Source: Kocuria sp. p3-SID1428
GTDB taxonomy: Bacteria > Actinomycetota > Actinomycetes > Actinomycetales > Micrococcaceae
NCBI RefSeq assembly: GCF_025149945.1
Contig: NZ_JALXVH010000012.1
Span: 1 to 57,732 of the forward strand
Direction of reading: 5' to 3'
Length of the DNA: 57,732 nt
Of the stretch, positions 17,680 to 24,290 are shown one piece after another. Position 1 is the stretch's first letter, and every line of letters begins with the position of its first letter. Made by a program: the position numbers and the translations under genes. The notes under the pieces are model-generated. The model had not been told where the DNA came from, made no database searches, and saw only the letters and a list, made by a program, of their open reading frames with translations.

Positions 17680-18454
17680 GTCCCGCGAGGTCACCGCGAT
17701 CGAGCGGATCTGGCCCGACCCCGGCGTCCCGAGCCTCGACGAGCTGCGCGAGGACTACGCGCGCACCTGGCCTGCCGTCTCCGAGGGCTCCGGGGCCATG
17801 ATGATCAGCTCGCTCGACGGCTCCGCCGTGCTGGGCGCGGTCTCCGGCGGTCTGTCCTCTCCTGCGGATCAGAAGCTCATGGATGTGCAGCGCAGCGTGG
17901 TCGACGCCGTCGTCATCGGCGCCGGGACCCTGCGCGAGGAGGGCTACGGCGGGCTGCGGGTGGCCGAGGACTCCGTGGCCTGGCGGCGGTCCCGCGGGAT
18001 GACGGATCACCCCGTGCTCGTGGTCGTCTCGCGCAGCCTGGACCTCGATCCGGCCTCGGCCTTCCTGGTCGAGGCTCCCGTGCGCCCGCTGATCCTCACC
18101 GGCGCCGCGGCCTCCCCGCGTCGGAGAGAGGCGCTCCAGGAGGTGGCCGGCGTCGAGGTGCTCGACGACGGCGCGGGCGGTGTCGATGCGCAGGCGGCCC
18201 ACGAGCTGTTCGCCCGCCGCGGCTGGCAGCGCATCCACAGCGAGGGCGGTCCCTCCGTGCTGGCCGTCTGGCTGAGCGCGGGGCGGATCGCCGAGCTGCA
18301 TCTGAGCCTGTCCCCCGTGCTCGCCGGGCCGACCGAGGCAGGCCTGCTCGGCGCCTCGATCGATCCGCAGCGACTCGAGCTGAGCCAGGTGCTGCGCGAC
18401 GGCTCGATGCTGCTCACGCGCTACCGGGTCCGAGCAGCCGCGCAGCGCCCGTAG
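17672..18454 (+). CDS. RibD C-terminal-type pyrimidine reductase family protein
   Basis: This 260-residue protein has the dihydrofolate reductase-like fold of the RibD C-terminal domain. Features are the N-terminal substrate strand AMMISSLDGSAVLGAVSGGL, the NADPH-binding GAGTLREEGYGGLRV, the central VLVVVSRSLDLDP and the conserved HSEGGPSVLAVWL. Full RibD also has a zinc deaminase domain, which is absent here. Stand-alone members reduce pyrimidine or pterin-like substrates, mostly unidentified. The ATG at 17672 lies inside the end of the FolP2-like gene, with acaggagcagacc upstream, so the two proteins are translationally coupled and may act on related compounds. Its TAG stop also forms the start of a TAGACT hexamer before trmL. 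Confidence 0.85.
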   Translation: MAESREVTAIERIWPDPGVPSLDELREDYARTWPAVSEGSGAMMISSLDGSAVLGAVSGGLSSPADQKLMDVQRSVVDAVVIGAGTLREEGYGGLRVAEDSVAWRRSRGMTDHPVLVVVSRSLDLDPASAFLVEAPVRPLILTGAAASPRRREALQEVAGVEVLDDGAGGVDAQAAHELFARRGWQRIHSEGGPSVLAVWLSAGRIAELHLSLSPVLAGPTEAGLLGASIDPQRLELSQVLRDGSMLLTRYRVRAAAQRP

Positions 18455-18457
18455 ACT
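18452..18457 (+). promoter_or_regulatory. Leaderless-type -10 element for trmL
   Basis: TAGACT starts with the stop codon of the preceding gene and ends eight bases before ATG 18466. There is no ribosome binding site between them. This spacing fits transcription beginning at or next to the start codon. Confidence 0.45.
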
Positions 18458-18465
18458 CTGGGCCC

Positions 18466-18930
18466 ATGGTGCGCATGCTTCTGGTGGAACCCGAGATCCC
18501 CGGCAACACGGGCAACGTCATCCGGCTCTCGGCGGTGACGGGTGCCCAGCTGCACCTGGTCGAGCCGCTGGGCTTCGACTTCGACGACGCCAAGCTGCGC
18601 CGTGCCGGGCTCGACTACCACGACCTCGCGGGCATGCACGTCCACGCCGATCTCCAGGCCGCCTGGGAGGCGCTGCGCCCGCAGCGCGTCTTCGCCTTCA
18701 CCACCACCGGAACGTCCTCGCACACCTCCGTGCAGTGGCGCGACGACGACGTCATGATGTTCGGTCGCGAATCCGTGGGCCTGTCGGAGCAGCACAAGGC
18801 GGATCCGCACGTCACGCGGGAGATCCGCATCCCCATGCTGCCGGCCCGCCGGTCGCTGAACCTCGCCAACAGCGTCTCGATCGCCGTCTACGAGGCCTGG
18901 CGCCAGAACGGGTTCCAGGGCGCCCTCTGA
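18466..18930 (+). CDS. trmL: tRNA (cytidine/uridine-34 2'-O)-methyltransferase TrmL
   Basis: This 154-residue SPOUT methyltransferase modifies the wobble ribose of tRNA-Leu isoacceptors using SAM. Typical segments are MLLVEPEIPGNTGNVIRLSA at the start, LHLVEPLGFDFDDAKLRRAG, the knot residues VMMFGRESVGLSEQ and IPMLPARRSLNLANSVSIAV near the end. These form the trefoil-knot SAM site. The length fits the family (about 150-160). It is third in a plus-strand run with the FolP2-like and RibD-like genes and may have its own promoter at 18452. It ends 18 bases before the convergent htrA stop. Confidence 0.95.
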   Translation: MVRMLLVEPEIPGNTGNVIRLSAVTGAQLHLVEPLGFDFDDAKLRRAGLDYHDLAGMHVHADLQAAWEALRPQRVFAFTTTGTSSHTSVQWRDDDVMMFGRESVGLSEQHKADPHVTREIRIPMLPARRSLNLANSVSIAVYEAWRQNGFQGAL

Positions 18931-18948
18931 GGGGCCCGGCGCGTGGAC

Positions 18949-20529
18949 TCAGCCGGCGTCGGCAGCGTCGGCGACCGTGACCTCCACGGTCTCCTCGCGT
19001 CCGTCGCGCTCGTAGACCAGCTCGCCCTTGCCGCCTGCCGGGACCTCGCGCACCGCGGCCGTGAACTCATCGGCATCCAGGGTCGTGTGTCCGTTGAAGC
19101 TGCGAATGATGTCGCCCTCGCGCAGACCGGCTTCATCGGCTGGCGAGCCGTCCTCCACGGAGCGCACGAGCGCACCCTGCGAGAAGCTCTGGCTGTCGCC
19201 GTCGTCAGCAGCAGCGGCCGAGACGCCTGCGCCCAGGTAGCCGTGGGTGGCCTCGCCGGTGTCGATGATCTCCTGGGCGATGCGCTCGGCGTGATCGATC
19301 GGGATCGCGAAGCCGACGCCGATGCTGCCGGCGGCCGAGTCGTCGCCAGAGGCCGAGGCGATCGCCACGTTGATGCCGACCACCTTGCCGTCCACATCGA
19401 CCAGTGCGCCGCCGGAATTGCCCGGGTTGATGGAGGCGTCGGTCTGGATGACGTTCAGGAACACCGACTCCGTCTGGCCCTGCGAGGAATCGCCCTGGCC
19501 GTAGTCGAAGAAGAAGTCCTGCCAGCTGCCCCCGCCCGGGTCCTCCTGCGATCCCTCGCCCTCGTCCGGGGTCTCGGGCACGGCCGAGGAGGCGACGGCG
19601 ATCGTGCGATCAGTCGTGGAGATGATGCCGTCGGTGACGGTGCCGGACAACCCCAGCGGAGCACCGATGGCGATCGCGGTCTCGCCCACGTTCAGCTCGC
19701 TCGAGCTGCCGAGCTCGGCCGGCACGAGTCCCTCGTGCTCGATCTTGATGACCGCCAGGTCGGACAGCGGGTCCGTGCCGACGACCTCGGCGGTGGTCAC
19801 GGTGCCGTCGGAGAGCTGCACCTCGATCGACGGGTCGCTGGACTGCCCGTCCATGGTCACCACATGGGTGTTGGTGAGGATGTGGCCCTCCTCATCCAGG
19901 ATGATGCCCGAGCCGGAGCCGGCGCTCTGGCCGTCCGACGAGGAGATCGTCACCACCGACGGAGCCGCCTTGGCCGCAGCACCGGTGATCTCCGTGACGG
20001 AGTCGGTGTCGTTGACGATCAGCTCGCGCGAAGCCGAGGCCGTGGAGGAGTCCTCGGAGCCGGTGGCGGCATCCACCGCGGCGTAGGTGCCCGCGCCTAC
20101 CAGGGCGGAGAGGATCAGTCCGCCGGCGACCAGCCCGGCTGCCCCGCGGCGTCGGGTCTGCGGCTCAGCACCTGCGGGGTTCCGTCCGTAGCCGCCTGCG
20201 GGCTGCTGCCCGTAGCCGTACCCGGGACCGTTCTGCGAAGCGGCGGCCTGCGGCTGCTGGGAGTACGGGCTGCGCGGCTCCGGCTGCCCGTACGGCCCCG
20301 CCGCCGAGGCCTCGGCCGGGTGCTGCGCGGCCTGGGCCTGCGGATCGGGATGCTGCCCGAGGCGCGGGTCCTGCCCGATGATCGGCTGAGGGGCGGTGCT
20401 GGCGGCCTCTGCGTCGCGCCCGGAAGCCGGCTGAGGGGACTGCGGCCCCGGCTGCCCTCCCGTGCCGTCGCCTCGGCGATCGTCCGGGCGGGGGGTGTCG
20501 GCGCCGTTGCTCAAGCCAGTGCTCCTCAT
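18949..20529 (-). CDS. HtrA/DegP-like membrane-anchored serine protease with PDZ domain
   Basis: This 526-residue envelope protease has a cytoplasmic tail of about 125 residues rich in Gln, Pro, Gly and Tyr, and one membrane segment (about 129-151). The trypsin-like domain shows the catalytic His222 in ILTNTHVVTM, Asp257 in DPLSDLAVIKI and Ser372 in INPGNSGGALVD. An acidic insertion (about 318-355) precedes the serine loop. A single PDZ domain ends the protein (about 425-515, with DEAGLREGDIIRSFNGHTTL). Such proteases handle misfolded exported proteins. Divergent TPM and PspA genes next to it suggest an envelope-stress neighbourhood. ATG 20529 has only a weak ribosome binding site. Confidence 0.93.
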   Translation of the reverse strand: MRSTGLSNGADTPRPDDRRGDGTGGQPGPQSPQPASGRDAEAASTAPQPIIGQDPRLGQHPDPQAQAAQHPAEASAAGPYGQPEPRSPYSQQPQAAASQNGPGYGYGQQPAGGYGRNPAGAEPQTRRRGAAGLVAGGLILSALVGAGTYAAVDAATGSEDSSTASASRELIVNDTDSVTEITGAAAKAAPSVVTISSSDGQSAGSGSGIILDEEGHILTNTHVVTMDGQSSDPSIEVQLSDGTVTTAEVVGTDPLSDLAVIKIEHEGLVPAELGSSSELNVGETAIAIGAPLGLSGTVTDGIISTTDRTIAVASSAVPETPDEGEGSQEDPGGGSWQDFFFDYGQGDSSQGQTESVFLNVIQTDASINPGNSGGALVDVDGKVVGINVAIASASGDDSAAGSIGVGFAIPIDHAERIAQEIIDTGEATHGYLGAGVSAAAADDGDSQSFSQGALVRSVEDGSPADEAGLREGDIIRSFNGHTTLDADEFTAAVREVPAGGKGELVYERDGREETVEVTVADAADAG

Positions 20530-20728
20530 GCGAAGTTCTCATCGATCGATGCTCGGGGCCTCGGGTCGCCCCAGGCGCGGTCCGCAGGCAGGGCCCGCAT
20601 GCATCGCGGCCCACAGTATCCAGGTGCCGCCTGGAACGCCGCTGGGTGTCGGGTCAGGACCCCTGGGAACAGCCTGTCCGGGCGCTGTGCGTCGTCGCGC
20701 GGATCCGCGGCTCGTCGCACCCGAGTCC

Positions 20729-20734
20729 TATACT
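20729..20734 (+). promoter_or_regulatory. -10 element of the TPM gene
   Basis: TATACT is the clearest -10-like hexamer in the 294-base divergent region between htrA and the TPM gene. It gives a leader of about 83 bases to ATG 20824. A 12-base palindrome at 20698-20709 lies just upstream, where a regulator could bind. Nothing else in this gap is clear. Confidence 0.45.
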
Positions 20735-20823
20735 CGCCGTGAGTGATCGCCACCACGTCGCGGCTCCCCTCGCCCGCCGAGGGCTGCGGTGTGCGCCGCA
20801 AGCGACCGACCCCCACGGAGACC

Positions 20824-22890
20824 ATGCCTCAGCACACGAGCCGGGCCAGCCGACGATCCGGTGCGCCACGCAGCATCGTCAGCGCTCTGGGAGCCGTCGC
20901 GCTGCTCAGCGCGGCCGCACCTGCCTGCGCCGCGCCCCCGATGGACCTGCCCAGCGGCGAGCGCATCGTCGATGACTCCGGCGTCCTCCAGGACCCGGGC
21001 GGGCTCGAGGACCAGATCGAGCAGCTCACCCGGGATGAGGGCGTCACGCTCAGCGTCGTGATCGTCGACGAGTTCACGGGTGCTGCCTCCGCCGACGAAT
21101 GGGTCGAGCAGACCTGGCTCGCCAGCGGTCTGGGCAGCTCGGACGCCCTGCTGGCGGTGGCCTCGCAGGACCGGGAGGCCCGCTTCCTGGCCGGCGACGG
21201 CGGAGAGGTCAGCCTCAGCGAGCAAGACAGCATCTATCAGGACGACATCGTCCCCGAGCTGTCCGCCGACGACTGGGACGGGGCCGTGGCCGGTGCCGTC
21301 GAGGGCCTCGAGCAGGCTGCCGAAGGCACCAGCAGCGCCTCGGACAGCGGCGGGGGCTTCTCCTTCAGCCCCGTGATGCTGGTCCTGCTGATCGGCCTGG
21401 CCGCGATCTTCGTTCCGTTCGCACTGCGCGCGGCCCGCCGGGTGGATCGGCAGCGCGCGGGTCAGCGCCGCCAGCACGGTGAAGCCCGCCGCTCGCGCTT
21501 CGGCGAGTTCGCCGATGTGCCCCTGAAGGAGCTGCGAGTCCGCGCCGGGGAGCAGATCGTCGCCGCCGATAACGCGATCCAGCATTCCGAGCAGGAGCTC
21601 GAGTTCGCACGGCTGGAGTACAGCCAGGCGCAGGTCGCACCCTTCGAGGAGGCGATCCTGCAGGCCAAGGAGCACATGCGGGCCTGCTTCGCCCTGCAGC
21701 AGCAGCTCGACGATCACATCCCGGATTCCGAGGACGACCAGCGCTCGTGGCTCACGGAGATCATCGGCCGCACGCGCGACGCCCAGCGCCCGCTCGAAGA
21801 GCAGAAGGAGGCCTTCGCGCAGCTGCGACAGCTGGAGACCCGTCTCCCAGAGGCCCTGGCCCAGCTGAGGGACGAATCGCAGCGCATCCGCCCCGAGCTC
21901 GAGGCCGCCGCCGCGCAGATCGACCAGCTCAGCGCCCGCTTCGCCGACTCCGCGCTGCGGCCGCTGCGTGAGGACCTCGACCAGGCTCACGAGCGCCTGC
22001 GCTTCGCTGATGAGATGACGGGCACCGCCGAGGATTCCGCTCGCGGCGACGACCGCTCGAGCGCCGTCGTGCGGCTGCGCGCCGGCGAGGAGGCAGCCGG
22101 GCAGGCATCCGGGCTGCTGCGCTCGATCCGCGAATCCGCCGAGGCCCTGGGCACCGCGGAGACCGGGCTGCGCGATGCCATGGCCCTGGCCCAGCGCGAT
22201 ATCGCCGAGGCCGAGGCCTATGCGCGCGACGGCTCCCGCCCCGATCTGGCGGCGGCCGCGGCCGGGATGAGCTCCGTGCTGGGCAGCATCGACCAGCAGC
22301 TGAAGGCCGAGCGCATCGATCCGGTCGAGCTGCAGCACCGTCTGGATCTCTCCCGGGACCAGCTCGATCGCTCGCTGGGTGACCTGCGCTCCGCCGCCGA
22401 GCAGGACCGGGCGCTGCGCGGGCGGCTCGAGCAGGCCCTGGAGGCGGCCCGGAGCCGCGTGCAGGCCGCCGAGCGCTACATCTGGGGCAATCGCGGCGGC
22501 ATCGGGCACGAGGCACGGACCAGTCTGGCCAACGCGCAGAGCTATCTGGAGCGAGCCCAGCAGCAGGCCCAGCCCGATCCCCAGGCGGCGCTCGAGGCCG
22601 CCCAGCAGGCAGAGCACCAGGCTCAGCAGGCGCTGGACGGCGCCCACGCCGACTCCCTCGACTTCTCCCAGCGCCGCACCACCGGCTCCGGGTCCTATGG
22701 CGGAGCCGCCCTGGGCGGCATCCTCATCGGATCGATCCTCGACGAGCTCATGGACGGCTCGGGCCGCGGCTCCGGCGGATTCCGCGGCGGAGGCTTCAAC
22801 GGCGGATTCAACGGAGGCTTCGGCGGCGGGTCCTCCGCAGGGGGCTCCTTCGGAGGCGGCGGGCGTCGCAGCTCCGGCGGGAGGTTCTGA
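20824..22890 (+). CDS. TPM-domain membrane protein with coiled coil and Gly-rich tail
   Basis: This 688-residue protein starts with a signal peptide (arginine-rich n-region, then IVSALGAVALLSAAAPACA). The TPM domain (TLP18.3/Psb32/MOLO-1 type, about residues 45-170) includes ERIVDDSGVLQDPGGLEDQI and VTLSVVIVDEFTGAASADEW. A membrane segment follows (SPVMLVLLIGLAAIFVPFAL). About 400 residues of Glu/Gln/Arg/Ala-rich helix, clearly coiled coil, lead to a C-terminus of Gly-Gly-Phe and Gly-Ser repeats. ATG 20824 is preferred because it begins a proper signal peptide and follows cggagacc. GTG 20743 is an in-frame alternative. PspA lies directly downstream, and the pair probably acts in membrane maintenance. 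The biochemical activity is unknown. Confidence 0.85.
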   Translation: MPQHTSRASRRSGAPRSIVSALGAVALLSAAAPACAAPPMDLPSGERIVDDSGVLQDPGGLEDQIEQLTRDEGVTLSVVIVDEFTGAASADEWVEQTWLASGLGSSDALLAVASQDREARFLAGDGGEVSLSEQDSIYQDDIVPELSADDWDGAVAGAVEGLEQAAEGTSSASDSGGGFSFSPVMLVLLIGLAAIFVPFALRAARRVDRQRAGQRRQHGEARRSRFGEFADVPLKELRVRAGEQIVAADNAIQHSEQELEFARLEYSQAQVAPFEEAILQAKEHMRACFALQQQLDDHIPDSEDDQRSWLTEIIGRTRDAQRPLEEQKEAFAQLRQLETRLPEALAQLRDESQRIRPELEAAAAQIDQLSARFADSALRPLREDLDQAHERLRFADEMTGTAEDSARGDDRSSAVVRLRAGEEAAGQASGLLRSIRESAEALGTAETGLRDAMALAQRDIAEAEAYARDGSRPDLAAAAAGMSSVLGSIDQQLKAERIDPVELQHRLDLSRDQLDRSLGDLRSAAEQDRALRGRLEQALEAARSRVQAAERYIWGNRGGIGHEARTSLANAQSYLERAQQQAQPDPQAALEAAQQAEHQAQQALDGAHADSLDFSQRRTTGSGSYGGAALGGILIGSILDELMDGSGRGSGGFRGGGFNGGFNGGFGGGSSAGGSFGGGGRRSSGGRF

Positions 22891-22950
22891 AGCCGCCCTG
22901 CCGCCGAATCCCTCGCCCCCCGCTGCGCACGACCAGCAGTCGTCGACACA

Positions 22951-22986
22951 ACCATCAGCTCACCACACACCATCAGCTCACCACAC
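22951..22986 (+). repeat. Perfect 18-bp tandem duplication before pspA
   Basis: The unit accatcagctcaccacac occurs twice in direct succession and ends five bases before the pspA ribosome binding site. The stretch is markedly C/A-rich. It may be an unstructured leader or an operator pair. A replication slip is also possible. Confidence 0.9.
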
Positions 22987-23002
22987 ATCAGGAGGAACCG
23001 AC

Positions 23003-23773
23003 ATGTCCAAGCAGTCCATCTTCGGGCGGATCGCCCAACTCACCCGCGCCAACATCAACGCGCTGATCGACCAGGCCGAGGATCCGCAGAAGATGCTGGA
23101 TCAGATGGTGCGCGACTACACGGAGAACATCCGCGAGGCCGAGGCCGCCGTCGCCCAGACCATCGGGCAGCTGCGGATGCTGGAGCAGGACCACGACGAG
23201 GACGTCCGCGAGGCCCAGGAGTGGGGCTCCAAGGCCATGGCCGCCTCGAACCGCGCCGATCAGTTCCGCAGCAGCGGCCAGAGCGGCGAGGCCGAGAAGT
23301 TCGACAACCTGACCAGGATCGCCCTCCAGCGCCAGATGCAGCACGAGTCCGAGGCGCGCGGGGCCGAGCCGCAGATCCAGGCGCAGACCGAGGTGGTCAA
23401 CCGCCTCAAGGACGGCCTGAACAAGATGCGCTCCAAGCTCCAGGAGCTGTCGAACAAGCGCGACGAGCTCAACGCCCGTCAGAAGACCGTCCAGGCGCAG
23501 TCGCAAGTCCAGGACGCGCTCAAGGCCTTCGACGTCATGGATCCCACCTCCGAGGTCTCGCGCTTCGAGGAGAAGATCCGCCGCGAGGAGGCACGCGTGC
23601 TGGGCCAGCAGGAGCTCGCCGCCTCCAGCCTGGACGCGCAGTTCGAATCCCTTGAGGACCTCAGCCAGGAGTCCGAGGTCGAGGCCCGGTTCGCCGCCCT
23701 GAAGGCCGGGCGCACCACGGATCACCTCTCCAGCCTGCCCGCGCCCCAGCAGATCGGCGAGATCGAGCACTGA
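23003..23773 (+). CDS. pspA: PspA/IM30 family phage shock protein
   Basis: This 256-residue, almost entirely helical protein belongs to the PspA/IM30/Vipp1 family, which coats and stabilises damaged inner membrane. It starts with the amphipathic membrane-binding helix SIFGRIAQLTRANINALIDQ, followed by the family hallmark AEDPQKMLDQMVRDYTENIR and long coiled-coil helices. The tail is short and disordered. ATG 23003 has caggaggaaccgac directly upstream, an excellent ribosome binding site. It follows the TPM gene after 112 bases, and actinobacterial genomes often pair the two. No PspBC or PspF genes are present, as expected outside proteobacteria. Confidence 0.95.
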   Translation: MSKQSIFGRIAQLTRANINALIDQAEDPQKMLDQMVRDYTENIREAEAAVAQTIGQLRMLEQDHDEDVREAQEWGSKAMAASNRADQFRSSGQSGEAEKFDNLTRIALQRQMQHESEARGAEPQIQAQTEVVNRLKDGLNKMRSKLQELSNKRDELNARQKTVQAQSQVQDALKAFDVMDPTSEVSRFEEKIRREEARVLGQQELAASSLDAQFESLEDLSQESEVEARFAALKAGRTTDHLSSLPAPQQIGEIEH

Positions 23774-23780
23774 GCCCGCT

Positions 23781-23839
23781 GGACCTGACGGCCGGCCTGC
23801 TCCCCAGAAGTCGTGGGGCAGCCGACCGGCCGTCGGTCC
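23781..23839 (+). terminator. Terminator after pspA
   Basis: A long hairpin starts eight bases after the pspA stop. Arms ggacc, gacggccgg and ctgc(t)cccc pair with ggggcag, ccggccgtc and ggtcc, with small bulges and a nine-base loop. Confidence 0.7.
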
Positions 23840-23856
23840 GTCCCGGCCCCAAGGCT

Positions 23857-23917
23857 CGTGAGAGCTCTGTGGTCTCCGGCGTCGTGCGCTGAAGCCGGAC
23901 ACCACAGAGCTCTCACG
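23857..23917. repeat. 24-bp inverted repeat of unknown role
   Basis: Bases 23857-23880 pair with 23894-23917 over 24 positions with one mismatch and a 13-base loop. The core is gagagctctgtggt. It lies between the pspA terminator and the tRNA terminator, has no U-tract and is far longer than either job requires. Confidence 0.9.
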
Positions 23918-23984
23918 CACATCAGATCGAGTGGCCCCGCGATGCACCTCCGACACCCGTACGGCGCAGGGGCCGGGCACAGCA

Positions 23985-24019
23985 GAAGACCCCCGGAACC
24001 ATCGGTTCCGGGGGTCTTC
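23985..24019 (-). terminator. Terminator of tRNA-fMet
   Basis: A perfect 16-bp stem (23985-24000 with 24004-24019) with a three-base loop lies eight bases beyond the tRNA 3' end. It should end the tRNA transcript and could also work on the plus strand. Confidence 0.8.
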
Positions 24020-24027
24020 GTCCTACG

Positions 24028-24104
24028 TGGTTGCGGGGGCAAGATTTGAACTTGCGACCTCTGGGTTATGAGCCCAGCGAGCTACCGAACTGCTCCACCC
24101 CGCG
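24028..24104 (-). tRNA. Initiator tRNA-fMet (CAT)
   Basis: The 77-base minus-strand sequence folds as a tRNA with anticodon CAT and an encoded CCA end. Three initiator marks are visible: the first acceptor pair is the C1-A72 mismatch (cgcgggg against ccccgca), the anticodon stem ends in three consecutive G-C pairs (ggg-ctcataa-ccc), and the D stem has the A11-T24 pair. The T arm is gcaag-ttcaaat-cttgc. It is the only tRNA in the window and is followed by a strong hairpin. Confidence 0.97.
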
Positions 24105-24214
24105 GCGACAGAGAAAGACTATACGCACTTGTCCGGTGCTTCGCAAACCGGCGGTCGCCGGGCGTTCACGGCACGTCCATCGGCCCGTCGCCGGCGCTGC
24201 CGGGATATGAGGAA

Positions 24215-24255
24215 GGCCCCGTCGGGACGAGCGCTGCACTCGTCCCGACGGGGCC
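24215..24255 (-). terminator. Terminator after the UPF0182 gene
   Basis: A perfect 17-bp stem (24215-24231 with 24239-24255) with a seven-base loop lies 36 bases beyond the UPF0182 stop codon. It insulates the gene from the tRNA. Confidence 0.8.
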
Positions 24256-24290
24256 CTCACCTCAGCCTCAGGAATCGACCGACCGCCCGA

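Noticed and set aside
20698..20709. 12-base palindrome cgcggatccgcg upstream of the TPM promoter as an operator
   Set aside because: Palindromes of this GC-rich type arise often by chance here, and no regulator is suggested.
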